Source: Mycocentrospora acerina (Eukaryota; Ascomycota; Dothideomycetes; Pleosporales). Taken from it: 64,000 bases of DNA. The notes beneath the pieces are model-generated. The model did no database searches and was not told the origin of the DNA. It worked only from the letters and a program-made list of their open reading frames with translations. Positions 1-10,737 of the stretch are shown here, one piece after another (position 1 is the stretch's first letter; each line of letters starts with the position of its first letter). The position numbers and the translations under genes are program-made. Location: contig JAKUHH010000177.1 of the NCBI GenBank assembly GCA_022701365.1, positions 1,362,223 to 1,426,222 of the forward strand, written 5' to 3'.

Positions 1-1190
1 GATAGTGGACGCCACGGCTCACCGGATGAATTGATATCTTCGGTATCTGCCTCACCGCCATCTGGATAGTAGAGTGAAGACAATATTGCCCAGGCTTCAT
101 CATGTAAGTATGATGGAAAGTCGACTATCTCGACACCTTGCTTTTTCAGTTGATCTGCAACCAACTTTAAACCACGAGTGATCGGCGGGTGAGGTCGTAC
201 AACCCCATCATGCCAAAGGACGCCTATTCTCAATGGCCGGCCTGTGGGTAGGGAGTAGGATCGCCATGGCATAGGAATCAGTGCCGGCTCCGTCAGCCAC
301 GGCTCTGAGTCGATGATGGTCTTCATGAAGATCTTCAACCCGTCAAGCGATGTTGAAAGCGGACCGAGGACAGTCTCCACGGTATCCGCTCCTGCCATCA
401 TGTAGCCCCAGCCGTCGGTGGGAAGTCGGAAAGCCGTTGGTTTTAGCCCGTATATGCCACAATTGGCAGCCGGACTTCGGATGGAACCCCCGACGTCCGA
501 ACCAATTCCTATGCATGAACCGCGAAGCGCAATGAGGGCCCCTTCGCCACCGGAGCTTCCCCCCGACGTGAGGTTGCGGTTGTAAGGGTTGGTGGTTACA
601 CCGTATAGGTTAGAGTCCGTTTCTAGATGCATCATTGTCTGCGGGACCGTTGTTCTGCAATGAAACACAGCACCTGCATTCCAAAGTACTTGCAGGATAT
701 GTGCATCTTCTTTGGTAATAGTGTCCCAGTGCGAAACATACCCGGTTGTGCATCGTAGGCCTTGCAGTCCAATGTGTTCTTTCACGCTGATCGGCAAGCC
801 ATGGAGCGGGCCTAATGGACGTCTGTGTTCCTGAAAGTAGGCATCAAGTTCCCTTGCTCTTTTCAAAGCCCGGTCGGGAAGGAGTTCAGTAATACAATTA
901 GCTAGTTGTTGGGCTATTGCTGCACGCTGAAGGTACGCATTGGTGACCTGGACGGCAGTGAGTTGACCAGTTGCCAGCGAAGCGAGGAGTCCCTCTGGGA
1001 GTAGACCTGTGATTGAAACAGTTTGTTTGTCAAGGACTCGCTCTGGAATGCTGGTGCCATTTTTGGGTGGATTGGCCGGTATCACAGGTACTGGAGGAGA
1101 CAGCAAAGCGATTGTCGAGTCCCGGTAGTCTTGAGCATCCTTGGCAATATCCTCCCACGAGCTCTCTGGCTGCGACTTTGAAGTTGGCAT
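1..1190 (-). CDS. Amidase (amidase-signature family, AmdS/acetamidase-like), C-terminus beyond window
   Basis: The frame is open from the ATG at 1188-1190 to the left edge (about 396 codons), so the 3' end is missing. This is an amidase-signature hydrolase that releases ammonia from carboxamides. The Ser-cisSer-Lys triad is visible: Lys137 in LPISVKEHIG, cis-Ser212 in TSGGSSGGEGA, and nucleophile Ser236 in GSDVGGSIRSPA. The N-terminus (MPTSKSQPESSWEDIAKDAQ, then a Pro-rich stretch and ...IPERVLDKQTVSITG) matches the layout of fungal acetamidase-type enzymes, which usually run to about 540-560 residues. No signal peptide is seen, so it is probably cytosolic. The substrate cannot be told from sequence; acetamide, other short amides, or a specialised amide are all possible. 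It lies head-to-head with the helicase gene (294 bp between starts). The start is the first ATG in frame and sits just before the conserved W-E-D segment. Confidence 0.9.
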   Translation of the reverse strand, partial: MPTSKSQPESSWEDIAKDAQDYRDSTIALLSPPVPVIPANPPKNGTSIPERVLDKQTVSITGLLPEGLLASLATGQLTAVQVTNAYLQRAAIAQQLANCITELLPDRALKRARELDAYFQEHRRPLGPLHGLPISVKEHIGLQGLRCTTGYVSHWDTITKEDAHILQVLWNAGAVFHCRTTVPQTMMHLETDSNLYGVTTNPYNRNLTSGGSSGGEGALIALRGSCIGIGSDVGGSIRSPAANCGIYGLKPTAFRLPTDGWGYMMAGADTVETVLGPLSTSLDGLKIFMKTIIDSEPWLTEPALIPMPWRSYSLPTGRPLRIGVLWHDGVVRPHPPITRGLKLVADQLKKQGVEIVDFPSYLHDEAWAILSSLYYPDGGEADTEDINSSGEPWRPL

Positions 1191-1483
1191 TATAATTTGC
1201 CCTCAAAGGCATGTCAGGGCCACGTGTAGGCCCCGAGAGAATAATGGCGGCCTGCAAGGGTCCACAGCAACAACGCTGATGTCACATGGAGCATCCGTCG
1301 ATAACGATAAGGAAGTCGGCCGTGTCAAGCGCCGACCAAAGTTGAACTTTTTTGACAACGCGTCGCAGACATTTTCAGAGGCGATCAGTCTCTTTCCCCC
1401 TCTCACAACACTATTTCGGTTTTTTGGTTGTTCATCTGGTCTTTTCCGGGGCTGTCTTTTGTGTATGTACAGTTGCTAAAACA
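1191..1483. promoter_or_regulatory. Shared divergent promoter, amidase / Mss116-like helicase
   Basis: This 293-bp interval separates two start codons pointing away from each other. It contains CT-rich stretches just upstream of the helicase start, as is common in fungal promoters. No specific operator is recognised. Confidence 0.5.
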
Positions 1484-3342
1484 ATGATATCAATTCCACA
1501 CTCTCTGTCACTGCGCTCGCTTGCTCGCTGCCATCTCCCATTGCGCCTGTCTCTTTCAACTAATACACTCTCCAGCCGTCCAACAATACTTTCCAGCTCC
1601 ACCCACAGCCACGACCACAGACAACTCACCACTATGCCTCCGCCATCAAAGCGCAAGTTCAGGCCGAGGGGCGACCGTGCCGGCGGTGCTGTCAACGGCG
1701 ACCGCAACGGTGCACCCACGACTGCCCGCTCGACGGTTGCACAACAACCAAAGCGCCCCAAGGTCGAGAGCACGATACCTACCAGTGAGGGTACTGTCGA
1801 CATCAAGCAAATGTACAGCATGGCTGCTGGCGACGCAGAGCCAAAGAAGTGGGCAGAGATGAACGGCAAACTGGACAAGTCGCTACTGAACGGTCTGGAC
1901 AAGATGGGCTTCGAGTAAGTGCATCTCAGCAAGGACGTCCTTGCAACACAGCTAACCCGTGCAGATTCATGTCCCCAGTCCAGCAAAAGGTCCTCACTGA
2001 GCTGCCGTCATTCTCGTCCGACTGTGTTGTACAAGCCAAGACAGGCACGGGCAAGACTGTTGCCTTTTTGCTCCCCGCCATCCAGAATCTGTTGGCAGGT
2101 AACATGCCTCCGCGAGGCCACGTCGGTATCCTTGTTGTGTGCCCCACACGCGAGTTGGCTCTGCAGATTGCCAAGGAGTGCACTGCTCTCACTGCTTGCT
2201 TGCCTCACAGGATGGAGTGCCATACGGCTTTTGGAGGCACTGCCCGTGCATCGAACCTAAGGGCCTTCCTCAACGGAAACCCTACCGTTCTTGTTGCTAC
2301 TCCTGGCCGTCTCGACGACATTCTAGGCGAGGAAGAGGTGCGCAGGAGGTTCAGCCATGTCAAGACGGTTGTTCTCGACGAGGCCGATCAGATGCTCGAC
2401 CAGGGGTTTGCGCCCGCCATTAAGAAGATTTTGAGGCAAATTCCTCCAAAGAATGATGGATGGCAGGGTATGTGCTTCTCTGCCACCCTTCCTGATGCGG
2501 TTCTCGACGTTGCCAAGTGTGTCTTATTCCCTGGATACACCCACCTGTCTACTCTGGACCCCAACGAGGTGCCAACGCATGAACGTGTCCCCCAGTTTTA
2601 TTTTTCGGTGCCCACTATCAAGCATACATTTGCTGCCCTTTTGGCATTGATCAAGGAAGAGTACTCGCAAGACCCCAAGGACTTCAAAGCTATTGTATTC
2701 GGCACTACCGCCAATGGAGTCGCGCTACTTTACGAGCTGTTCAGGCAGGCGCTTCCGCAGTTCAAGTCATTCGAACTGCACAGCCGCATGAACCAGAACT
2801 CTCGTACACGCACAACCAAGGAATTCAAGGAGGCAGAGAGTGGAATTCTCTTTGCTTCGGATGTTGTTGGTCGTGGCATGGACTTCCCCAACGTCGGTCT
2901 GGTGATCCAGCTGGGTCTTCCGTCGAGTGGCGAGCAATACGTGCACCGAGTAGGACGTACTGCTCGTGCTGGCAAGGACGGACGAGCGGTGCTGGTTGTC
3001 ACGGAGAACGAGTCGTTCTTCCCCAAGACCAACCCCAAGTTGCCCATCCAGCCATACCCCGTGGACATTGTGTCGCAGCTGCCAAGTCACCAAGCTACGA
3101 TTGACAGGGCATTTGTCAATGTCGATGAAGTGGCCAAGACCAAGGCCTACCAAGCCTTCCTCGGATACAACAAACCATTCTGCAAGAGACTGAGGCTGTC
3201 GACGGCGGAGCTTGTGCGCGTAGCCAACGACTTTGCGTTTGCCATGGGCTGCCCAGAGCCACCGATGCTGGAGAAGTCAACAGTGGGCAAGATGGGGCTC
3301 AAGGGAGTGCCTGGCCTGAGGGTTGGATCCATGAGGAGATGA
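1484..3342 (+). CDS. MSS116: Mitochondrial DEAD-box RNA helicase, Mss116/CYT-19 type
   Basis: Two exons: 1484-1914 and 1965-3342. The 50-nt intron has a GTAAGT donor, a GCTAAC branch site and a GCAG acceptor; it splits the Q-motif segment (MGFE|FMSPVQQK). The product is about 602 aa. It should be an ATP-dependent RNA chaperone that unwinds structured RNA, aiding group I/II intron splicing and translation in mitochondria. Motifs seen: AKTGTGKT (residues 168-175), PTRELA, DEAD (282-285), SAT, and HRVGRTARAG, followed by a C-terminal extension typical of the Mss116/CYT-19 group. The ATG at 1484 adds a Ser/Arg-rich, acid-poor 50-residue leader (MISIPHSLSLRSLARCHLPL...) that looks like a mitochondrial presequence. 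An in-frame ATG at 1634 would give a 552-aa form without it. I prefer 1484 because the family is mitochondrial, but either could be used. Confidence 0.9.
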
Positions 3343-3937
3343 GGTGGAAGCGGCTTCAAATGACTCGATGACAAGGGCAGACATTGTGTACGCGATGCAC
3401 AAGGATGGTATGTACGAAACATGACACTGGCCCTTGTCCAAAAGACTTGATTTCACCAAGATGGCGTTTTCTTTTCCGGTTCAAAGCGTATAGACGGTTT
3501 ATTATACGGGCTCATCACGGGGCAGGCAAAGCGGTTGTGTTTGATTGGTGTATACTTGTTTTCTTGGGGATAGATGGGGATAGCAAGTAGAAACTAGAGG
3601 CTCTTTTTTTCCCGTGAGAATGATGGGAGCGTGTATATAAAATGTGGGGACGTGCTTTGCTGTTCACATGCGGCGGCGTCTTTGGGCAAAGTAAGTAGAT
3701 TGTGAAACAAACACGGGTTAGGAATTATTCCCAGTTTTTTGTGCATTTTCTCTGTGTAACATGTGTTGCCAAGAAATTTTCAGGCGTTGAACCGGATGAA
3801 TTGGATTCAATCGGCTGAAACAGAGCAGTAGGGCAGGGTGGGGTGCTGTGAAAGGGAAAGTCTTGAAACAAACGCGGTAATGTGGCACGGCAAGTACAAG
3901 ATTCTTTCCTCTCTCCCCCCCCCCCCCCCAAAAAGCG

Positions 3938-4100
3938 NNNNNNNNNNNNNNNNNNNNNNNNNNNNNNNNNNNNNNNNNNNNNNNNNNNNNNNNNNNNNNN
4001 NNNNNNNNNNNNNNNNNNNNNNNNNNNNNNNNNNNNNNNNNNNNNNNNNNNNNNNNNNNNNNNNNNNNNNNNNNNNNNNNNNNNNNNNNNNNNNNNNNNN
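3938..4100. other. Assembly gap (163 N) flanked by identical poly-C + AAAAAGCG
   Basis: A run of 163 N. The left flank is 15 C followed by AAAAAGCG (3915-3937). The right flank is 16 C followed by AAAAAGCGAG (4101-4126). The same string on both sides suggests assembly or sequencing failed in a C homopolymer, and that the contig ends may in fact overlap. The stated gap size is probably not a real length. Confidence 0.9.
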
Positions 4101-4806
4101 CCCCCCCCCCCCCCCCAAAAAGCGAGACTTCTAAAAATAGCAGGCATGTGCATGGCTACCCATTCAACTGTCGTGGGAAAGGGAGGGAGAGAATGAGAGA
4201 ATAAGAGGGTGTCATTTGAGATTGACTATTTGATTCTAGAAAGCGGAACGGGAATCACGATCACGATCAAGCTTGTAGCGTTTCGGTCCTGATTACCCGG
4301 ATTGGGCAGAAAATGTGAAGATCAGGAAATCAGCAGAAAATCAGCGGGTGATCTCCGTGCCCGGTTTTTTTCTTGCGTCGAGGCGAGACGGCGGATCCAA
4401 GTCCGGGTCGATCACGCTTATTGATAGATGAGTGTATCGGGGGTGGGTGTTTGCAAATGGCGGGCGGGTATTGTTGGGACTGGTTGCAAGCCGTTGTCCA
4501 ACAGAGATGGGGTGCTTGTACTATGTAAGACGAGAGATGCTGCAGGTGTATGCGAGTGGAGGACGAGTACCGTCTTTGGACGACAAAGAGTGGTAGCGAG
4601 AGATGGGACCCCCGCAGCGGTGCATGAACAGCGGTAATTCGCCAACGTCAGTGTTTACATGCTCGCCTGGTGTTTGCATGGTCTGCCCTCTGAGGCGGGA
4701 GATTAGCAGCTGTCAAGCTTGAGCTTAGCTGGCTGGCTAGTGGGGTGGAAGCTGGCAATGCCGATGCAGGCAGTTGACAATGGCATGCGCTTTGGCGAGG
4801 ACAAGG

Positions 4807-4807
<1 letters not shown>

Positions 4808-4842
<35 letters not shown>

Positions 4843-4848
4843 TTATCT
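4808..4848. repeat. (TATC)n microsatellite
   Basis: About ten tandem TATC units, ending in one TATT variant, within intergenic DNA upstream of the forkhead gene. Confidence 0.9.
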
Positions 4849-4887
4849 GGCTGGCTGGTGCATGTGCATGTGGAGAGGGTTGGTTGG

Positions 4888-4935
4888 TAGTGGGTGGTGG
4901 GCAGTGGGCAGTGGGCAGTGGGTAGTGGGCAGTCG
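4888..4935. repeat. GTGGGCA heptamer mini-array
   Basis: Five to six imperfect tandem heptamers (GTGGGCA/GTGGGTA) follow the TATC array. G-rich on the plus strand, intergenic. Confidence 0.8.
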
Positions 4936-5938
4936 ACAGGCTGTGCACCAAACCAAGGCAACGGCGGACAGGCAAAGTGCCCCGCCGTCGCAACCGTCAT
5001 TTCGCGTTTGGGACAGTGCACACTCGCGGCGATCGAGAGGTTCCTTTTGAATGAAGAATGCTGGGGCGCTTTGGGCAAGAGGCAGCCAGCGTCGTTGACT
5101 GACATGCGCCCCATGGCGCTCTGTGTGCGAACAGCTGGCTAGCCCGTCGTGTGGGTGCCCGGGGGGGTGCCTGGGTGCCGGCGCGAGCGAGTGAATGACG
5201 CGCGATGGATCCGTGGAAGGCGGTGGACGGGCTGCCATTGGGCGGCGGCGGCAGCACAGTCGCTGCTTCCTTGCGTTTGCGTGTGCTCCTGCCTTGGCGC
5301 AGCTGAATGCTAAATGCTGAATGCACGTCCTGCCATGTCCCATGTAGATACTAGTTGGAGGCATGCCTGCGTCCTTGGGTCCGCCGTCCGCCTCTTGTTC
5401 TCCGCATCCCACGCCTGCTCTGCTGCTCTGCTGCTCTGCTCCTCTGCTCGTCTCTCCAGCTCCCCTTCCGCGGACTGCCGCCCTCTGCGTCCATTGCCTT
5501 GCATTGCCCGCTCCTGCCTGCCCTGCCTGTCTGCCTGCCCTGCCCTGCATCCTGCCTCTGTCTGCGACGAGCAGGCGCAGCGCCATTGCCAGTCGTCCTC
5601 GCCGCCTCGACCTGGACGTGCCTGTTAGCGCCGGTAAGCGAGCTCCTCCGTTGCTTCATGCTCCGCACAGGCAGCCCGACGCCAGCCCACACGCCCAAGT
5701 GCCTCCTTTCTCACGACTCGCAGCAAATTCGCCCGTCGCATGCCCGCCAGCATACTCCCATCGCCCACTGACCCCAGCATCCCTACCGCCGCCGCAACTG
5801 CTCGCTGGGCTGCCGTCATCCAATCTTGTCCGCGCCGTCTGCACACACCCAATCTGCCCAACCTGACGCGATTTTACGCGTCAAAGCGCCCGCACATCCT
5901 ATACAAGCCCGTTGGGGACGTTGCCGCCTGAGCGCGCC

Positions 5939-8206
5939 ATGGCTGCAGCGCGTCGACAGCCTTCGTTGCAGATTTTTCAGGACCCTCTCACTCCTCACGC
6001 CCACCGCCGTGCCGTCTCTTACGACCCGCGCTATCTGGATGCCTTGGTGTCGATCACCGACGTGTCAAACGCCTCGCATACCCTGCTCTCACCGCCACAA
6101 GCCCTGACGAACACGTCCTCGCCACGCAAGGGCCGCCTGGTCTCCAGCTCCCCCCCTCCCACTGCGCTAGGCACCACGTCCGTCTCTCTGCCTCCGCCGC
6201 GAGAGCAAATGTTCTCCACAGACGCGCTCATGAAGAAACCACAGCCGCCCGTGCCAGACACGGCACAGCCACTGGCCACATTCTGGGCCAACTCCCACGC
6301 CTACACAGACAAGGAAAACGCGCCTTCCTGCTCCGCACCCGCCGTAGCCAAGCTGCCGGTTGCAGAGCTGTCGCAAAAGCCGGGCTTGAAACGCGCCGTC
6401 ACGGACGCGACGCCGCTGCGCGATCGCAGCAAGAAATCCAAAGCCAAGGAAGTGAAGACGGAGGAACCAGAGGGCCCGCTGCCGGAACCAGAGGCGATGC
6501 CCGATGTCGACGACGATGGCAACAAGCCTTCATACAGCTATGCCATGCTCATCGGCATGGCCATTCTACGAGCGCCGAGTCGTCGGTTGACGCTGTCCCA
6601 AATCTACAAATGGATCTCCGACACATTCGCCTTCTACCGCAACTCTCCCGAGACGGGCTGGCAAAACAGCATTCGCCACAACCTCAGCCTGAGCAAATCC
6701 TTCTCCAAGCAAGAGCGACCAAAGGACGATCCTGGAAAGGGCCACTACTGGGTCATCAACGCTGGGTTCGAGAAGCAATATCACAAGATAAAGGTCACTC
6801 GCCGACTCACCAACCCCGATAGCTTTGTACCAACATACCCCAATGAGCTGCCACAACTGCCAACGTCGACGTCTGCTAGCTTCCCACCAATGAGTGCGAC
6901 CAAGGCGTTTGATTCGAGCAAGTTTACAGAAGAGCCCGAGTTGCCTTCTTCAGACGCCACCATTCTCTGCTCGGACCCAGCTGCCCATGACGGACACGAC
7001 CCTATGAGTATGCCACCGCCGCGCCAGATGCCATCTTCGCCTCCACCCGCCGACATCCGATCGTCGCCGCCGGCGCCTGCATCCCGTTCGCGTGCAGTTC
7101 GTGACGACACGCCACCGCGCGCACCACGCCTTCCATCCAATAGTCGATCTGGCGGACGAAAACGCAGGTTTCATGTTCTCAATGATAGCGGTTACTACTC
7201 GTCTATCGAATCATCTGCTATGAAGGGCAACCCCCTTGGACCACTACTCACGTCTGATGCTGATGTTGAGCGCCCTATTAAGCGCGGTCGTGCGGAAGAG
7301 GAAATCGCACGCATACGCGGTTCGTCATATGATTCTCCCTCAAAGACAAGGACGTATATGAAGCAGCCTAGCAATGCCAGCATCATATCATCGCCGTTCC
7401 GCCAGACTGGGAAACTGAATGACCCGTTGACTCCTGCCATTGTCTTCAAGCGCCCTGCTCTTCCGCCAGCTTCTGCGTCTCCCAACACCAACCTGCGCAA
7501 CCATCGCAACAAGATGAGGGAACTTGTCGGCGGCTCGCCAGACAAAAGCTTGGCCATGTGGGTTGATTCTTCCTTCTTGGACGGCAAGAGCTGGAGTCCA
7601 GCTGTCTCGGTCCCGAATGAGGAGCACGTGAATCTCGTGGGTGAAGGCTTCGAAAGCACCTTTGACATCTTCAGCAACTTCAACTACAATGACAGTCCCA
7701 TCAAACGGAGTGCCAAGCGCCCTCGACTGGAACGCGCTGCGAGCACCAGTGGCCTCCTCGCGAATGTCACGGGCTCGAGGAGCAACATTGCCAACTCTCC
7801 CACACCCAACTGGAAGATGTCGTCCTCCTTCCTCAATATCCCGAATCTGTCGCCGGCCAAGAACCTTTCGCCGTTGAAGGCTCCGGTGCTAAAGTCCTCG
7901 ACCTCTCACCCTGTACCAACCTTCTCCTTTCAAAATGTGGACAAGGAGAACGGGCACACTGGTCTTACTCCGCCGAAATCGTTTCTCGCCTCTGCGAATC
8001 AGCGGCATCAACAGCAACAACAGCAGCAGCAAGATGACGATGACATCTTTCACCTCCTGCACAGTGACGAGTCCGAGCCTGGCATCGATCTCCTGCAAGG
8101 GTTTGAGAAGATTGGGGCCAGGACGTCCACGGTCGCACCAAACGGATCACCTAAGAAGGTGTCTGGCAGACCAGGTTTGATGCGCAGCTCCACAGTACGA
8201 TTCTAA
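5939..8206 (+). CDS. Forkhead (winged-helix) transcription factor, Sep1/Fkh-like
   Basis: Single exon of 755 aa. The start is the ATG at 5939 in a good context (GCGCCATGG); no earlier in-frame ATG exists. The forkhead DNA-binding domain spans about residues 195-285: NKPSYSYAMLIGMAI opens it, helix 3 reads TGWQNSIRHNLSLSKSF, and GHYWVI lies in the wing region. The rest is long, Ser/Pro-rich and probably disordered, with basic clusters (SKKSKAKEVK, SGGRKRR) and a polyglutamine run near residue 690 followed by DDDD. Many S/T-P sites would suit control by cyclin-dependent kinases. No FHA domain is seen, so it resembles the FHA-less Sep1 class more than yeast Fkh1/2. Related factors switch on septation and mitotic-exit genes. 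The role here is inferred from the domain; the target genes are unknown. Confidence 0.92.
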   Translation: MAAARRQPSLQIFQDPLTPHAHRRAVSYDPRYLDALVSITDVSNASHTLLSPPQALTNTSSPRKGRLVSSSPPPTALGTTSVSLPPPREQMFSTDALMKKPQPPVPDTAQPLATFWANSHAYTDKENAPSCSAPAVAKLPVAELSQKPGLKRAVTDATPLRDRSKKSKAKEVKTEEPEGPLPEPEAMPDVDDDGNKPSYSYAMLIGMAILRAPSRRLTLSQIYKWISDTFAFYRNSPETGWQNSIRHNLSLSKSFSKQERPKDDPGKGHYWVINAGFEKQYHKIKVTRRLTNPDSFVPTYPNELPQLPTSTSASFPPMSATKAFDSSKFTEEPELPSSDATILCSDPAAHDGHDPMSMPPPRQMPSSPPPADIRSSPPAPASRSRAVRDDTPPRAPRLPSNSRSGGRKRRFHVLNDSGYYSSIESSAMKGNPLGPLLTSDADVERPIKRGRAEEEIARIRGSSYDSPSKTRTYMKQPSNASIISSPFRQTGKLNDPLTPAIVFKRPALPPASASPNTNLRNHRNKMRELVGGSPDKSLAMWVDSSFLDGKSWSPAVSVPNEEHVNLVGEGFESTFDIFSNFNYNDSPIKRSAKRPRLERAASTSGLLANVTGSRSNIANSPTPNWKMSSSFLNIPNLSPAKNLSPLKAPVLKSSTSHPVPTFSFQNVDKENGHTGLTPPKSFLASANQRHQQQQQQQQDDDDIFHLLHSDESEPGIDLLQGFEKIGARTSTVAPNGSPKKVSGRPGLMRSSTVRF

Positions 8207-9345
8207 AGCATCTACATGGATACTGAGCCCGTGTGTCTCATGGAAAATCAACGTCGCGACAAACATGAACTTCTACATATACTGGCTCGAGACCTTGACT
8301 CACCCCTCATGGGTTCGAGTTGGCCTCGCCAGTAGTAGGATCATCTAGTTTTGAACAACGTTGAACAACGAACACCGGTATATGGATTCATGATCCTTTA
8401 TTTGTCACTGTCCAGGCTTACATTTTTACTTACGAACAAACTTCTCATTATTCTCCACCTCTACGCCACCCCTCCTGTTGACTGACGGAAGTCGACATAC
8501 ATTTTACCTCTTTGGCTCCAATTCTTCCATCGACACTTGGACTAACAACTCCTGGATCTACATCCATTGGATAATCCCACCTTACGACGTCACGATGAAC
8601 GATACCCACGACAGCGACGGCTGCCCCTTCTACATTTAGCGTCTACTCAAACACGTGTTAATCTTGGGCATGGCATTGGAAAGGCTGCGTGGGTGTACAG
8701 CCTTGCACTTGGCACTATGTTCTACACCATTGGCATTTTTGTTTCTTTCTTAAGCGATTTGTTGCTTTCTTGAGCGTGCGATACACGCGGTAATGATATC
8801 TTATTCGGAGCATGCTTATCTTCCCCTTTTTTCATTTTTTTTTTTACACATTTTCGTAACTGGCGACTCAACCTGGTTCGATTGCGAGTGCGCTATGAAT
8901 AGACGGGCAGGCGCCTGTCGTCATTGTTAAATAACAATGAAATGCGATGGCATGGCATGGGAAAGGATGGGACGCGAACACGATTGAATGGCAGTCCACG
9001 GTCTTGGTCTCAAATGCATAGCGAAATGGAAATGATTTTATCTCTTCAAGTGTACCACTCTACTCTTGCTGTCTGCTGTCTGCTGTCTGCTGTAATACGA
9101 TCGCCTCTGACGTTTGTGGGCAAGTCAGTAACAAGTAGGACTGTCCTCTGGCACGAAACGCGTATCTTGAAGCACGTTACCATGTTCGCCTTGGCAATTT
9201 TCATCGCACACTCACTAATCTCACCAGAGTAGAGTTTGCAGCAGGATATGACAACCATAGATGGGCACTATATTTTTTTTTAAAATTTTTTCAGAAAACA
9301 CATTGTGAGAATACATCAACACTACCATCTAAATCTTCTCGACTA
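8207..9345. other. Intergenic, convergent 3' regions of forkhead and ArgJ genes
   Basis: The two flanking genes end toward each other. Holds T-rich runs (8826-8845, 9268-9290) suited to 3'-end formation. Short frames at 8567-8773 and 8924-9232 show no recognisable protein features. Confidence 0.6.
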
Positions 9346-10737
9346 CTACGTCCTATAGTCCCCATTGATAGTAACATACTCGTGCGAGAAATCACAAGTC
9401 CAAAACACAGCCTCGTGGCCATAGCCTTTAGTCTCGCTCAGCCTGACCTTGATCTCCAGATCCTCGGCCTCGAGAATCTTGGCCGCCCGCTGCTCGTCCA
9501 CCTGCTCGGGCTCGCCCCGGACCAGCAGCTTCAACTCCTCGCTGCCGTCGGCGGGGACAAAGCTGACGCTCGTCTCCTCGGGGATTACGCTGTCGTTGTC
9601 CTCTGCGTAACCTGTTGCACAGAGAATTCGCCCCCAGTTTGCGTCTTTGCCGTAGAGGGCGGTTTTGACGAGTGGGGAGCGCGCAATCGTCGAGGCGATG
9701 CGGTGCGCTGTCTTGTATGATTCGGCGTTTGTGACGCGAATGGTGACGAATTTGGTAGCACCTTCGCCATCGCGGACAACGAGCTTGGCCAGGTCGACGG
9801 CAAAGTCGGTAAGGACTTTTTGGAAGGCAGCAAAGTCGGGCGTGTCGGTGGCGGTGATGGGTTGGCCGCCGGCGGCGCCGTTGGCGAGGATGGCGACCGT
9901 GTCGTTGGTCGAGGTGTCGCCGTCGATTGAGATGCTGTTGAAGGATTTGCCAATGGCGGCGGTGAGGGCGGTGCGCAGGGGAAGTCCGGAGAGGGGCGCA
10001 TCGGTGCAGATTATGCCCAGGAGGGTAGCCATGTTGGGGTGGATCATACCGGCGCCTTTAGTCATTCCAGCAATGCGGTATTCTTGCTTGCTGCTGGGGA
10101 GGGAGAAGGTCTTGGAGAGGAGCTTGGGAAAGGTGTCGGTCGTGCAGATTGCGCGTGCGGTGCCTAACCAGTGGTCGTGGGTGTTTCCAAGGTTGGAGTA
10201 TGCCGTGGGGATCTTGGAGGTGATCTTGTCGATGGGGAGACGCTGGCCGATGACTCCAGTGCTCATGACGACGCTCTGGCTCCCTTGGCCGTCGTCTTTG
10301 GCGCTGCTGAAGCACGCGTCGGTCGCCTTGCCCATGGCAATCGCATCCTCAATGCCCCCGCGTCCCGTGACGGCGTTTGCACACCCCGAGTTCACAATGA
10401 CAGCCCGGATGCCCTGGCCTTTCCTCTTCTTCAGCATATCCCGGCTCACCGTCACAGGCGCTGCCTGAAACTTATTTGTCGTGAAGACAGCGGCACCCGA
10501 ACAGGGCGTGTCAGATGCTATGAGAGCAAGGTCATCGAAGCGCGTATTTGAGGCCTTGACGCCGACATGCGCGCTGCCTGCTCGAAATCCAAGGGGATAT
10601 GTGCCAGAGGTGGGGATGTATTTTTTCTTCGCGGCAGGGATCGTGCCGTCGCCAGGTGCAGCATAGCCTCGAATCTGGGAGCCAAAGACACGGTTGGTGC
10701 GAGCGAAGATGCGCGGGTTGGAGCGTGAGAGAGACAT
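9346..10737 (-). CDS. ARG7: Bifunctional ornithine acetyltransferase / N-acetylglutamate synthase ArgJ, mitochondrial
   Basis: 463 aa, no intron, start ATG at 10737. It moves the acetyl group from N-acetylornithine to glutamate, and can acetylate glutamate from acetyl-CoA, in the mitochondrial arginine pathway. The N-terminus (MSLSRSNPRIFARTNRVFGS) is Arg/Ser-rich and acid-free, like a presequence. Family hallmarks include RAGSAHVGVK, VNSGCANAVTG, and the self-cleavage site KGAGMIHPNMATLLG, where Thr238 becomes the nucleophile of the beta chain after Ala237|Thr238 cleavage. Length matches fungal ArgJ (about 440-470 aa). A TATAAA (10842-10847, minus sense) and two GAGTCA elements lie upstream, fitting general amino-acid control. 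Fungal orthologues are usually called ARG7 or argJ. Confidence 0.96.
   Translation of the reverse strand: MSLSRSNPRIFARTNRVFGSQIRGYAAPGDGTIPAAKKKYIPTSGTYPLGFRAGSAHVGVKASNTRFDDLALIASDTPCSGAAVFTTNKFQAAPVTVSRDMLKKRKGQGIRAVIVNSGCANAVTGRGGIEDAIAMGKATDACFSSAKDDGQGSQSVVMSTGVIGQRLPIDKITSKIPTAYSNLGNTHDHWLGTARAICTTDTFPKLLSKTFSLPSSKQEYRIAGMTKGAGMIHPNMATLLGIICTDAPLSGLPLRTALTAAIGKSFNSISIDGDTSTNDTVAILANGAAGGQPITATDTPDFAAFQKVLTDFAVDLAKLVVRDGEGATKFVTIRVTNAESYKTAHRIASTIARSPLVKTALYGKDANWGRILCATGYAEDNDSVIPEETSVSFVPADGSEELKLLVRGEPEQVDEQRAAKILEAEDLEIKVRLSETKGYGHEAVFWTCDFSHEYVTINGDYRT

Larger units (their letters stand above)
3343..5938. other. Long gene-free interval with assembly gap and simple repeats
   Basis: No convincing gene lies here. 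It holds the helicase 3' UTR, an N gap (3938-4100), a (TATC)n run, a GTGGGCA heptamer array and a GC-rich, CTGCTCTG-rich stretch (about 5400-5600) that is probably promoter or 5' UTR of the forkhead gene. Several 60-250-codon frames occur on both strands around 4840-5870, but they overlap one another and are low-complexity Pro/Ser/Ala/Arg strings. Confidence 0.6.

Noticed and set aside
3725..4196. Frames crossing the N gap
   Set aside because: Built from N and from the C homopolymer; no real protein.
4843..5866. Frames of 100-250 codons on both strands in the forkhead upstream region
   Set aside because: Overlap each other, low complexity, no conserved motif; better explained as GC-rich promoter or 5' UTR.
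5912..5938. Nine-codon upstream extension of the forkhead protein
   Set aside because: Begins at TTG, not ATG; the ATG at 5939 is in good context.
8310..8330. GGGTTCGAGTT resembling a tRNA T-arm
   Set aside because: No cloverleaf can be drawn around it; it lies in the forkhead 3' region.
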